The notes beneath the pieces were generated by a model that worked only from the letters and a program-made list of their open reading frames with translations, made no database searches and was not told where the DNA came from. A stretch of 64,000 nt of DNA from Adiantum capillus-veneris. Taxonomy: Eukaryota; Streptophyta; Polypodiopsida; Polypodiales; Pteridaceae. The stretch is from NCBI GenBank assembly GCA_014529385.2, contig CM043952.1:66537870-66601869 (forward strand), in the 5' to 3' direction. Shown here in pieces: positions 10,910 to 23,029 of the stretch. A program made the translations under genes and the position numbers. Numbering within the stretch: the first letter of the stretch is position 1; each line of letters starts with the position of its first letter.

Positions 10910-12075
10910 CATATATGGTAATAGTGAGAATCATTCCTCCATCCATGAAAATTTCACATTCCTCCCATATGGTATGGGTGGTCAAGGCCCATAATATGCA
11001 CTAAAATGGGCTGTATGAGACATACAACCCATTTTAGCGCATAGCATGGGTTAGGGATACCCGAACCATATTTGATGGCTCTAAAAATTTATATGGGTGG
11101 TTTTGAGCACCAATCTCTAACTCGTGTAAAGTTTCATAGCCATCCAGTATGATATGGGAAGTCAAGGCCCAAACTATGCGCTAAAATGGACCGTATTGCT
11201 CACATGGCCCATTTTAGGCATAGTATGGGTCGGGACCGCCCAAACTATATCCACGAATGGCCATGATATTTTGCACAGGTGGGGGTAGAAATCATCACCC
11301 CATCCCTACAAAGTTTCGCGGTCAAGGCCCATACTATGTACTATAATAGTTTGTATGGCTCATACGATCGATTTTAGTGTATATTATGGGTCGGGACCTC
11401 CCAAATCATATCGGATGGCCAAAGAAATTTCCATGGGTGGGGGTGAGAACTAGTTTCCCACCCATGTAAAGTTTCATAGTTGCCCGAACTAGTATGGGTG
11501 GTCAAGGCCCATACTATGCGCTAAAATGGATCATATGGCTCATACGACCTATTTTAGCGTATAGTATGGTTTGGGACAACCCAAACCATATCCGATGGCC
11601 ACGAGAATTTGCAAGAGTGGGGGTGAGCACCATTCCCCACCCCTACAAAGTATTGTGGCCATGTGATATGGTATCGATGACTGTCAAGGCTCGTACAATG
11701 AGCTAAAACTGGCCAAGTGAGCCATATGGCCCTTTAGTGCATAGTTTGGGCCTTGACCATCCAAACCATATTGGATGGCTATGAAAATATGCATGGGTGG
11801 GGGTAATAACCATTTTTCAGCCCCTACAAAGTTGAATACCCATCAATATGGCATGGGCGATCAAGGCTCATGCTCTGTGTCAAAATGGGACATATAGCTC
11901 ATACAACGCATTTTAGCACATAGTACGGGTCGGGACCACCCAAACCATATCGGATGGCCATGAGACTTTGCATGTGTAGGGTTGACTACCATTCCCTCAT
12001 GCATGCAAAGTTACACAACCATCCGATATAGTTTTAACGGTCAAGGCCCATACTATGCACACTAAAATGGACTGT
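10910..12075. repeat. Satellite-like tandem array, ~180-bp unit
   Basis: Six to seven degenerate units start at the phrase GTCAAGGCCCATACTATG. I see that phrase near 10,981, 11,161, 11,321, 11,501, 11,692, 11,860 and 12,040, giving spacings of about 160-190 bp. Each unit holds an inverted repeat, clearest at 11,510-11,529 (CATACTATGCGCTAAAATGG) against 11,549-11,569, followed by a GGGACC(A/G)CCCAAACCATATC segment and a GGTGGGGGTGA segment. The array lies directly outside the copia LTR and its left part appears lost. Open frames inside it are spurious. Confidence 0.85.
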
Positions 12076-12890
12076 AAGGCACCCACTGTGGGAGGCATAA
12101 GCTTGCCAATGGGTGTCACATGTGGAGGTGGCAATATGGATGACCAGGTCAATAATATGGAGTTCGTTGCAGAGGATGCAAGAGGAAAGGTAGACAAAAG
12201 TGAGAGAAGAAGTGTCACATGCTCAAAAAGTGTTGCATGTGTGGGAACAACCTCAAAATCCTCGATCGAAAGGAGCGTAATGGGCTCATGTGACACATTT
12301 GTACGTAGCCTTTCTCTTGAGCATTGCTTGCGCTCTTGAGGGTTTTGTCTTTTTTCTTTCACAAGGGCAATTTCCTCTAGGGTTCGAAATTTGTGGATGG
12401 GGTCCTTGTCTTGTCAATAGTGCTTTCAAGACCTTCATGACTATGAACCCATGCTTAGTTATAAAAATGAAACTTAAAATATTTAGTGATTAAATCAATA
12501 AGACATGGAGGGCTCCAAAACTCACTAACGCACAAATGAAGTGCTTTAAAAGAAAAAGGGTTATACCTTTGCTTCATAGTGTACTTTAAAAAGGGTAAAT
12601 CTTGATAAGATTACACCAATCCTATTTTAGACAATCAATTTAAATAAACTACTATTTATCTTGTGAGGTTTATGACATTAGTAAACCGAATGAAATTTTA
12701 AGAAAATCAAATTTTTAAAGAACCAATGAAATTTCAAATAGATAGAATTTTATTGTTGATTTGCACTTAAAAAATAAAAAAATACATAAATATATATATA
12801 TTTTTTGCTTAAGTTTCCAGATAAAAAACTAGACTGAGGTATCTTAATCTTTAATCTATTTACATTAATTTATCTAATTAAAAAATGATA
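12076..12890. other. Unassigned sequence
   Basis: Open frames near 12,000-12,360 overlap on both strands and resemble nothing I know. The right half (12,480-12,890) is strongly AT-rich. No gene or repeat is supported. Confidence 0.4.
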
Positions 12891-13390
12891 TGGCTATTGA
12901 GGTGTCCATGCATGAATGACATGGTCATGCATGTGGCAAGCTGATGTGGATGATTAATGACATGGAATGCAAAGGTGGAAAGATGAGGTGGCAAATGGGA
13001 TCCCCTCATTTTCCATGTCATATGATGACATGTCAAAATGGTGACATGTAGTGATTAGGTGGCAAAAAAAAAGGCCGATGAGTTAGCGAGGTGGTATACT
13101 TGGTGTCTCATGAGGTGGCGAGTGATGTAACAAGCCATGCAAGCAATACTTACACATGGCATGTGAGGTGGTGGATGAAATGGCACTTAAGGTGAAGTGG
13201 CATGCAAGGTAGCAGTGGAGGGTGGTGGATGATTTGGCAATTAGAGTGACATGGCAAGCCCATTGTTAAGGTCAAATTATTGACTACGGTGATGTGAAAG
13301 GTGAGATGGGGTGATGACATGGACCTTTGATGTGGCGGCCTCCTTGTATGAGGTGGACTAACCAACTAGGATTGTAAGAGTAGGACCAAG
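12890..13390. repeat. Degenerate GTGG/CATGG short-motif region
   Basis: Purine-rich DNA in which GTGGC, GGTGG, ACATGG and GATGTGG recur every 8-20 bases without a fixed period. It is non-coding low-complexity sequence; the open frame on the minus strand (His/Pro rich) is a by-product of the composition. Confidence 0.55.
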
Positions 13391-13539
13391 CCATGGTTGG
13401 TTGACAAGTGTCAAAACTTTTAAGCTTGGTATTTTACCAAACCTAAGGAGGCACACCTCAAGTGAAAAAAATTAAAACAATGGAAAAGTGTCTTTCCCTT
13501 ACTCAAATTGACTTAAATGTTTTTCTATAAGGACCTTAC

Positions 13540-14100
13540 ACTAAGAGTTATGGCATATATGAAAATCAAAATGAGTGGCAATGTACATTATTTATGAGAT
13601 TTTTTGAAAAACTATATCAAGGTCCTCTAAGAAATCTTTGTTATTTTTTAAGGTAGATATTTTAATAATGAACCGTTGAACTTTAACTTTTTTTGCATAG
13701 TCACATTCCTTGGGTCATAATCTATCATCGATCTTGCAAAATAAGTTCTAAATCATTAGAGATATCTGGTGTTAAAACAATTGATTCATTTTAAAAAAAA
13801 TGAATAATAATTATACAGAGATCCTAAAATTTATCAATAAATCAAGTTAAATTGCTTTTCAAGTGAACATTTGATGTGCAAAAGGGCAATTAAATAAGAA
13901 AAATCTATATAAAATTATAAGCATTTCTTCATGAAGTTCACAATGTTGTGACAAGGCGTGGTTGGCTGAACCAGATTAGTCCTTACGCAATAAAATTACC
14001 ATTTAGCTGGGAAAATATGAAGATCAGAGCTTTCCATTGTGTTTGCAACTATGTTCTTTGTGTGACAACCAAATCTTGCCTCTTCAATGTAAGTGCAAGC
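13540..14100. repeat. Diverged relative of the 7-9.6 kb nested element
   Basis: Several blocks follow the same order as the element at 8,050-9,150. They include an ACCGTT...CTTTTTTTGCATAGTCACATTCC stretch near 13,675 (compare 8,118) and GTGACAAG...AACCAG...TCCTTACgCA near 13,950 (compare 9,020). They end with GTGTGACAACCAA near 14,060 (compare GTGGCCACCAA near 9,125). Identity is patchy, so this is an old, separate member of the family. Confidence 0.5.
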
Positions 14101-14450
14101 AAGATAGCTTAAGTAGATATTACAAAATCTATTATAGCTACATAGAGCTCTTGACCATCTATCACACAGCTATTGTGTAGAACACTAACTCCTTAATAGG
14201 TATATGGTGTCTATGAAGCAGCTATGGACTGGTAATAACTACCTCATACTGGTAAAATAGCTCAACATTAGCTATTGGTTGTTTGTAGGGTATACCTTCT
14301 CATTCTCTTATTGAAAATACAGTTATTATCCGTGTAATAGGCTATAGCTGCTAATAGCTATCTAATTCTTGTTTAATAATTGTACATCATGCTGGAAGAA
14401 AGCTTTTAAACAACATTAGGTTGCTATTTGGTTATTGTTTTCAACAGGTT
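14100..14450. repeat. AGCTAT-rich sequence (left block)
   Basis: AGCTAT, TAGCTA and related hexamers recur irregularly. The same motif dominates 20,400-21,300, inside the gap of the transposase pseudogene. It has no coding content. Confidence 0.45.
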
Positions 14451-14759
14451 AACTTTGTTTTTTTTTTTCGCAGCTTTATGTCCTCTCAAAACAGTTTTGA
14501 TAGTGTTCCAAGTTGAACCTCTGTCTTCAATCCATTCAAGAGCTTAGGTGGACTTGGAATGCAGTGGGTGGAAATTACGATCGACTCTGATTGTTGAGGA
14601 GAATCTCCAAGAAGGTTTTCTTGCAGCCAATTACGTAGCGAGGTTATCTTGCAACCAGTTTTAGGTATTGTTTGCAAGATTTATCCAGTTATTTGCTAGC
14701 TACTACACAATTATTGGTTAGCTTGAAGGTACTTACTACTTTTTATCACTTATTCCATT

Positions 14760-15142
14760 ACAAGTGCAAAGATTCTTGAAGCACAAGATATGCTGCAGAG
14801 GCAAAGAGAGATGCCACAGAGGACAAGGCAAAACTGCAAAATCCTAGAAGAGGTGAGAGGCAAAAGCAAAGCTTGCCTAGGAGGTCGACGAGGTCGATTG
14901 TAGTGGCACTCAAAGCGGACAATGAAGATGTAGGCAACGATACATTCATGGAGAAAGGTAGAGTTGATGTCGGGGAAGATTGTGCAGACAATCTAGAAGA
15001 CATGTTTGTGCAAGCGAGAAAAGGAAACAAGGCTTATCAAAGGAACCATCTAAGAGGCAGAAGAAAACCCCATTCGATGAAACTTCTCAAGATGGTGGAG
15101 ATGCCGCTGAAGTCCCTGCTGGAGATGCTGCCAAGCACGTAG
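14760..15142 (+). pseudogene. Possible low-complexity N-terminus of the FCP1-like pseudogene
   Basis: Codon-like, charged sequence (RRSTRSIVVALKADNEDVGN near 14,880; further on, EKGRVDVGEDCADNLEDMF). It is followed after a frame change by PSKRQKKTPFDETSQDGGDA near 15,050. It is rich in K, R, E and D and would be disordered. It lies upstream of, and on the same strand as, the FCP1-like core. Linking the two is an inference from position; on its own I would not recognise a family. Confidence 0.35.
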
Positions 15143-15515
15143 CTGACTAACCCCTGACTGATCGTGTGTGAGTTGATGGGGATGTGCCCGCTGGCGGTCC
15201 CTCTGGCTAGTCATCCTAATGTTGATTCTTGACATCCAATTTCTACAATCCAAGATGGTGCTGGTCTATAGCCCTAATGCACCTTTGTAAAAGTTATTTT
15301 TTTCAAGGACAATTTATGAATGATATACGATGTTTTTATTGCAAATATCTTCTTGTGTTTTTAAATAAGCTAATTGCCTTATGTACAGTCTATTGAATGC
15401 AGTAATACATCAGGATATGATGGTTGTGCTAGTGTGTTCATCACAAAGATCGATTTACAAGTTAAGGCCGAAGAAGCTTGTGACAGATCACCCGTTTAAA
15501 AGGTTATGAAGGTAT

Positions 15516-16482
15516 ATGGAGATGAAACAAAAGGTTTTCATGAAGTTGGCACATGTATATAAGTCTAGCTCAGCAACATGGTCTTTCCCAAACTGCAATG
15601 ATCCGAGCCGGATGCTTGGAGTGGCTGAGGAAGACTACTATGTCCTAGATAGTGTGGACAATGCTCTTACAGCTCTGATTTTTTATTTTAATGGTCTTCT
15701 AATTCATAAAGTAGATTTGGATAAAGAAATTATTTTCCCAACATGGAATCTACTTTATGACCAGGTTTTGGTCGAGAGGCCTAGACGGCTATACTTACTT
15801 GTGTGGCCTGATGCAAGGCAATTTTTATTGTGGGCAGCCAGTCACTTCAAGGTCTTATCTGGAGCTCCATTATGGAGCATAACTTAGTGACTCATTTTTG
15901 GAAATGCTTCCCTGGTTTACGTGCAACAGTGATGGTAGGATTTATTGGGCAATCTTATTGTGATGTGCTCTAGAGGCACAAGATTAATAGTAGAAAACTT
16001 GTTTTCTTTAAGCATCTAGACGACTTTTGGAAAAGGTCTATTGGTCAATTTGGGCCTAAGAATACTCTACTGGTTGATGATAGTGCATACAAGTGTCTAT
16101 TTAATTATGTTGGTAACATTTGTATTGTGCCAAAGTTTGGCTCCCATGCTGATACATGTCAAATGCTCTTTCTTACGTGCAGGCTCGGCCCATGGCATTG
16201 GAATACCTACAGTCAGAGGATAGAGCAAACTTTTTTGATAGTGTAGGAGATGTGTCTAGCACCTAGGCCAGTGAAGAGGATTCTATTGTTCAAAATTTAA
16301 TAGATAAACATGGGAGGGAAAACCTAGAGTGCTCTAATTGTGCTAGATTGGGCCGTGTTGAGCTGAAGACCCCTGACAAGATTCTAAAGGAGGCAGATGA
16401 CACAGTGGGGGACTCCAATGAGCAAAAGGAGGCCACAAAAGTGGTGTGTGACCAGCCCAGGTACAAACGGCCTGGACAATAG
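15516..16482 (+). pseudogene. FCP1/NIF-type HAD phosphatase-like pseudogene
   Basis: FCP1-homology (NLI-interacting factor) proteins are HAD-fold phosphatases that remove phosphate from proteins such as the RNA polymerase II tail. Here ALIFYFNGLLIHKV (near 15,675) matches the family's first motif, but the catalytic Asp positions are replaced (FYFNGLL instead of an FDLNGLL-like form). RPDARQFLLWAASHFKV-like sequence (with W for R) and then, after a one-base frame change, GLIWSSIMEHN give the second motif. KNTLLVDDSAYKCLFN (near 16,050) is the third motif with its Asp pair intact. An in-frame stop near 15,970 and a frameshift near 16,215 break the rest, which runs to a stop at 16,480. Loss of the nucleophile and the breaks say it is inactive. 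A second fragment occurs at 27,780-28,520. Confidence 0.7.
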
Positions 16483-16879
16483 CGCTTGGGCACATTGATG
16501 CTTGGGCACAAGGATTGCAACATTTTGTAGTTATGCATGATGATAGTGTGAAATTTTGTAATTATCTTGTACATTGTGACATTACATAAATATTTATTTT
16601 GGCTTTATTTCAATTCTCTATTCAAGGAAGTCATCTTTAAGCTGTCTCTGGTGTTAGAGATGCATGTATGCTATAGGTAGTGTTTGTTAGGAGTCTTTAT
16701 AATCTACCTTTGTTTCACTCCGTCAAGAAGTCCATAATTTTTCTTCAGTTGTCTTGCTTAAAGAATGCAAAGAATTTTCCTGTACTGTGTAATTTGGAGA
16801 GAGGCATATGTGATTGCATTTGGAGAGAGGCCTTCACTTTGTATTTGACAAAAATGGTATATAGCTTCTTGAACTTGTC

Positions 16880-18010
16880 CTCATTCAGCATATCCTGCAA
16901 TCAATGAGTTATAAGGGACAACTCCCTTGACAGAAATCTCTATCAAAGATTCTCGTGCTTTTCTGAAGCCATCACATTTGACATACACACTAGCCAACAT
17001 GTTTCCTAAATGTGTGTCTTCGTAAAGCAACCCAATATTGCAAATCTCAGTGTGTACTAGTAGCACATTCAAAATCCATATGCCTGGTTGCAAAATCCTT
17101 GACATGGGTTGTTTGTCACGGTAGCTTGGCTTATGTCTATATGTAGAGGACCAGGTTTCAATGGTGATACACAAAATCTCGATTCCTGCCAGATTTGGCA
17201 TACATATCGATTAAAGCACCATACACACAAAGAGTTCAAAATTTTGCAATTTATTACTGAGTTATTTATTTTCAAGGATTGTTGTGCTTTTGCAAGGATG
17301 TGATTTGGTGTATACCTTAAGCTTCCTTACCACAACCATGTTAGGAATAAAGGCACTCACTTTGCATTTGCTGAAAATAGCCTAGAGCTTCTTTGCCAAG
17401 GTCAAGTTGGCATATGGTGCTATGTGCTCCTAGCAATGACATTTTGGAAAGGAATCTTATCAAGAATTTCTTCTACTTTGCCAAGAATTTCACATGTAGT
17501 ATATATCTTGAGCTTCCTTACCACAACCATAGTTGGCATTTCTGCAATCAGTGCACTCCAACAAACAAAACCCCTGAAAGGAATCTCATTAAAGTCTTCT
17601 TTTTTGTTTTCTTGAGTTCTTTGACCCCTGCCAGGATCTTATGCGATGCTACATATTTTCAAGGTGCATAATAGGTAATGGAAATAGGAGAGAGGCTCCA
17701 ACAATCAATGCACTCCAAGAGACAACATTTTAGCCACACTCACCATAATTGTCTACTAGGCACTACAATCAAGACATTTTTTTTCATTTTTCATCAATCC
17801 TTAAATAACAATGTGATCAACAATTCTCTCACCCATGTCAAGCTCTTGTGCAACAACACATACATTCAAGTCACAAGAATAGGGTATGGGATTTGTAGAG
17901 GCATGCACTCCGCATCTGCTAAAAACAACCAGAGCTTCCTTGCCTTAGCCATTTTGGGCATATTTGGCAATCAAAATGCACCAACGGATGACATCCGGAC
18001 CAACAAAGAC
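16880..18010 (-). pseudogene. Pentatricopeptide repeat (PPR) pseudogene
   Basis: PPR proteins bind organellar RNA through tandem ~35-residue repeats. Reading from 18,010 down, pieces in different frames show DVIRWCILIAKYAQNG then GKEALVVF (near 17,920), NVVSWSALIVG-like text (near 17,715), FNEIPFRGFVCWSALI (near 17,560) and LDKIPFQNVIARS (near 17,460). Further on come GKEALGYFQQMQSE (near 17,380) and LLYEDTHLGNMLASVYVKCD...GVVPYNSLIAGYAE (16,881-17,030). These are PLS-type repeat signatures. Frameshifts and stops occur between almost all repeats. It starts within about 60 bp of the 3' end of the transposase pseudogene, on the same strand, so it may be a captured or interrupted host fragment. 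Confidence 0.75.
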
Positions 18011-18063
18011 TTGAAAAATGGGTGATAATACTTGTTTGCTCATAAAAATACAAATGATTTAGA

Positions 18064-19560
18064 TTACATCTCCCATGGCACGCTATTGTATACATATTCA
18101 AAGTCCTCTGGCAAGATTTGATACCATCCCATTGTACCTTGGACTTTTGTTGTCTGAAAAATGTACATGAAGACTGGCTGTCTGTCCATAAGCTTGTAAC
18201 AATAATCGTCAAATTTCTTATAATAGAGGCCCTTCAAAATGTAAGACCCAACTTTGAACACACCACCCCAATTGTCGACTTCATGTGTTTTGAGCATCTC
18301 TAATGTGTTGGTGCACTTGATCAGGTAAAAGTCGACACCTTCTTTGTTTCCCTCCTCGCCATTGACAACAAAGTTGTCACCCACTTGGATTGCGTCACTC
18401 AATGATTTGAAGTGACCTTCATAAGCAGGCTCATCATATTTGTTGTCTCCATTTGCACCGACACTTTGAGCAATTTTGTGGAAGCTCTAGCTAGACACGT
18501 GTGTTTTGTCACTGCATTTCCTCCATTGATTGTGCATGCATGCATTACAATAGCAAGATAACTACCTTAATGCGATAGAGGAATTGTTTGGAGTAGCCCC
18601 GAATTGAATGCATGGAGCGTGTACTTGGGATCTTGTCACAATCCCAGCTATTCTCTCACAACATTTCTCCAAGCTTTACCTCCCAAAACACACACTCTAC
18701 CTGCTTATGCTTGGAAGGGTAGTGAGAAATGATTCCATCAGACAAATGCCGATGAAGAAATTGCACAACATTAGCTGAAAATCTGAGTACAGCTCCACTG
18801 CACTTCAATTACTCATGTGTAAGTGCCCTCTTCACAACTACCCCTGCCCCATCACGTTCTCCTTTGCCATGGCCACTTCCAAAGAAGTTCCACACCATCA
18901 CTTTTCTTGTCAAACCAGCATATCTACCAACAAAATAGAAAGGCATCTTTGCCTTGAATTGGGATGCTGCCCTATCTGACCAAACCCAGTGCTAGCTAAC
19001 ATCTAGGCCTCTTTGTTTTATCCATTGCCAATGTAGCATAAAGCAGTGTTGGACAAACAAAGTGTCATGCATTTTATCATCAAAAATGAAAAAGTGAAAA
19101 GTATTTCTTAATTCACCTTCAACACGATAGTAGGTAATCTGTACAAAAATGGTGTCCTGAATGGAATACCAATGCATCGAATGGATCTCATTCTGCTCCT
19201 TGAATGAGTAATTCTCAGCAAAATCCACCACAGATACAACAACATATTTTGGAAAATGCCTGATGCACGCTTTGAAATGCTCAACCTACCATAGACACAC
19301 AAAGTCATGTTTATGAACTTTTAAAGATGCATCTTGAATAACTGTAATAACCCAACAATGCTCATATCCTGGCATATAAGCTCCTTCATTTTCTTCTTCT
19401 TTACACCTTCACTGTTGCCTACTTCCACATCCTTGAATACTTACACTTTGATGGTTCTTGCATCCTTGAGTAGCTCCTATGGACAACATACAAATTTCTT
19501 CATCCCGCAAGTTGTACATTGACCCATGTGGCATTTTAGACCATGGTAGGTAGACCGTCA
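18064..19560 (-). pseudogene. DDE-like transposase family, catalytic and C-terminal part
   Basis: From right to left I read CTTCGMKKFVCCP (near 19,505, a zinc-ligand pattern), then HFPKYVVVSVVDFAENYSF (near 19,250-19,200) and HSMHWYSIQDTIFVQITYYR. Next come DDKMHDTLFVQHCFMLHWQW, VWSDRAASQFKAK (near 18,970) and WNFFGSGHGKGERDGAG (near 18,860). This order (DFAENY ... SDG-AAQFK ... HGKGxxDG) is shared by an uncharacterised transposase-like family known from many eukaryotes, with D, D and D/E as the probable catalytic positions. The C-terminal domain follows: IQVGDNFVVNGEEGNKEGVD, FYLIKCTNTLEML, then GGVFKVGSYILKGLYYKKFD. In-frame stops (for example before HWVWSD) and frameshifts show it is dead. 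I do not assign it to a named superfamily. Confidence 0.65.
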
Positions 19561-19699
19561 ACTTGACTGGGACACAAAATAGAACCTATAAGCTTTGAAA
19601 TGAACTTTCACAGTGTACTTTGTAGCAGAACATGTTCCTGCAACTAATGAATCCATGCACATTTGCACACTGCACCATGCACTCCGAATGCTTGACTAT

Positions 19700-21318
19700 C
19701 CATGTGACTGATAGCCTCCTTCAGATATGAAAACATACAAAGTCCAAACGCGAAAATTGAAGATCCATAAAAAATCTAAGATATGCACATGGAATGATGG
19801 GATAAAAAAGGAAAATGGGTTTTCAAAAGCACTAACACATATACTAACTTAGGGGTATTTTCTAGTCAATCCCACCTAGCGACCTTATAGGAGAGAGCCA
19901 GCCAGTGAGCACATGTGACCTTTAGAGATCCCATACACACAGATCAGGCATCCCCATGGAAATTAGAGCTAACAGTGAGTTCTATGGTGCCTATAGAATA
20001 TGTGCATGCATGCCAAAAAATAACCCACTCACCAAAAACATAAAAACAGGGTATATGAACCTCACATAGAGAACTCAGCAAGGTAGACAAGTCCAAGGCA
20101 CCAAAATAACCCCCAAGTCATAGGGATTGCAAAAATATGACCCAAGTTAGCAGAAAGTGCTAGTGACACCTACCACAATAGTAGTTGTCACCCAACACCA
20201 ATTCATGAACAAAGCATACCAAAAATTTGCACATGGTAAATACAACAACATGTCAGACTGTCCTTTAGCTTTCTCACAAAGTAAGGCTTCTCCAATTCAA
20301 GGAACAAAGATGGATTTGTACATAAAGATATGATTCCTTAGATGTTGGAAGATCCCAGTCTGCATTCCACAACAATGAAAGCTTGTATCACCAAGAAATT
20401 ATGATGCATTAGCAAGCTATTGGTAGATCTAACATGTGGGTTAGATAGTATGTCAAAGCATGCAATACCTATTAATACTTATTCATAGCTAGACCAATAT
20501 CTTTGAGAACCACCCAATAGCTATGTAGTAGCTATCAATAGCTGTCAAATTGCAACCATAGCTATGTGTTAGCTACCAATAGCTGTCAAATAGCAATCAT
20601 TATCTATGAATTATTAATCATAGACATGTGATAGCTATCAATAGCTATAGAATAGCACTCACTTTATGTGAAACAATATTCATAGCTATGAGTTAGCTAT
20701 GAGTAACTATCAGATAACCATCACTAGATATGAAATATATATCAAAAAGCTATCAGTACCTGTCAATACCAAGTTGTAATAGAAATCACTAGATATGAAG
20801 TAGAAAACATAGGTATGTGATAGCTATCAATACTTGTCAAATATCAGTCATAGCTACCCTCAAATAGCCATGATAACTATATGACAACTATTCACAAATG
20901 TCAAATATTAATCATAGCCATCAATAGCTATAGATAGCAATCACTAGCAATAAAATAGTAGTCATTAGATATTAGCTATTAATAAAATAGATACAGATAG
21001 AAACTATTTAAAGCTATTAAGTGGTCAATAGTAGTAAACTACTTACAACTATAAACATCTAGGTAATGGTCAGTAATTGATAGCTACTAATTAGTGCCTA
21101 TCTTATATCAATAGCTATCAAATATCCTACCAACAATCATGTCATAATGGATAGATAGATATAGTTAGAAACTATTTATAGCTATTAATTGGCCAGTAGC
21201 AATAAACTATTCACATATATAAACAGTTAGGCAATGCTCAATAATTGATAGCTACTAACTGGCAATGTTATATAGAAAATATACATAGCTACTACATGGC
21301 ATACACTTTCATTCATAC
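19700..21318 (-). other. AGCTAT-repeat-filled gap, probable intron of the transposase pseudogene
   Basis: Between the two transposase parts, a donor-like CAG|GTATGA lies on the minus strand at 21,319/21,318. From about 20,410 to 21,300 the DNA is built from imperfect AGCTAT, ATAGCTATCAATAGCT and TGTCAAATA phrases in both orientations (AGCT is palindromic). The acceptor is not certain; it should lie between 19,560 and 19,760. An intron is the simplest reading, but an insertion is possible. Confidence 0.45.
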
Positions 21319-22075
21319 CTGTGATACTTCCAATAGATGGATGGGATGTGTGATAAATTGCTTTCAACCTATTCTCTTTTGACATATGTCCTTCTTGTTG
21401 GGGACACACAAGTCTCAAGATTCCAAAAGTTCTCTACCAACTCCTTGACCTCTTCAGGTATGCGACTTCGTGTAAGACTTTGATGGCATATGGAAAATGA
21501 CAATGCACTATTCTCATTTTGCTAGAGTAACTGGTATCTGGCTCCATATAAGTTCCTTCTATGAACGAAAAGGAGCTTAAAGGCAACATTAACATTAAGC
21601 CCTTGTGCATTTTCTTGATCTTTTGAGATCACAAGCATCAACATGGTAGACCTCTTGAGGAATATTTCATCTTCATTTTGTGGCCTCTTCAAGTCTTGAA
21701 GCGTGTTCCAGATATTTTCTATGAGTGTGTTTGCAAAACCTAGTGTTGGTGTCTTATTGCTGTGAAGATCTTTAGTGAAGGACACTGAATCATCCATTTG
21801 AAAATGTATTTTTTAGCGTTCATGTCCATTGCATTCATTTGACCAAGAATATGTCACGCAATGTCTTTGGCTACCTTTGCTCTTTTTACCTCATCGTTGA
21901 ATTTCAAACATCCCTAGTGTGGTTCTCCTTCATTCGCTATTTCTTTGGCTGCTTCATCCATTTCTCCTTCAGCAATGCTACCTTTGTCTACTTTTCTTTT
22001 TAGTCTAGCTCTTTGTTCTCTCTTCCGGTGAGACTCATATTCCCTGATTATCATGTCCTACTTCAAGCGATGGAA
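21319..22075 (-). pseudogene. DDE-like transposase family, N-terminal part
   Basis: Starting near 22,070, the minus strand reads REYESHRKREQRARLKRKVD, then FNDEVKRAKVAKDIA. After a frame change it gives FTKDLHSNKTPTLGFANTLI (near 21,780). Further on come GARYQLL and SRIPEEVKELVENFWNLETC followed by VSPTRRTYVKRE and SHIPSIYWKY (near 21,450-21,325). The V-SPTR(R/K) block preceding a basic stretch and a short aromatic motif is what I expect before the zinc-binding and DFAENY part of this family. A stop near 21,935 and several frame changes are present. It is on the same strand and upstream of 18,064-19,560, so I read both as one gene. Confidence 0.5.
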
Positions 22076-22550
22076 TGCACAAACCTTTGGCAAACAAAGA
22101 AGAATGCATATCATTGAGACTTGTCCAAACAAGAAAATCCAAAAAGAGAGGAAAAATGCATATTGCCAAACACCTATTCTGTATTATCCCCTTCAACTAA
22201 TTCAAGCTCCACCATTCATTCTATTCAGCCACAAAGCAAGAGAAATAAAAATGGTTATGCATAAATTCCAATTATGAAGAAGAAGGAGGCCACAAAAGTA
22301 GCTCTAATCTCAGCAAGAAAATAGAATTTGATTGATTTAGATGTTATGGATTGCTTAACCATTGATTTAGATGCTATGAATCACTTAACTAGATTGAATT
22401 TTATGGTCTAGTTAGAAGTGGCTACAAGAAAATAAGCATAAGCTTACCAAGAGGAACCCTGTTCCTAATTTGGTGCTTGATGATGCAAGAAATGTTTCTC
22501 CGTGCTCAGAAAATAGAATTTGCACGTTGATAGATTCACCTAAACTTGTG

Positions 22551-22820
<270 letters not shown>

Positions 22821-23029
22821 AAGCTACACAAAGAGAACAAGAAGTGGGTTGCTACGTACGCACAATCATAATTTAATTGTTTTACTTTTTAAATGTTTTC
22901 ACTCTCATAAAAGAGCTTCTTCACTCCCCTAAAAGCTATGTCCCCGACACAGCTTTGGTGTCCACCCGCTCATGCTTCCACCCTCCACATAAACTCATAA
23001 TTTTCTCTTTCATTCTTTAAGATTGGTCC

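Noticed and set aside
10981-11706. Small frames inside the satellite
   Set aside because: They follow the repeat unit and contain no protein signature.
12055-12362. Overlapping frames on both strands near the end of the satellite
   Set aside because: No recognisable family, no codon preference that separates the strands.
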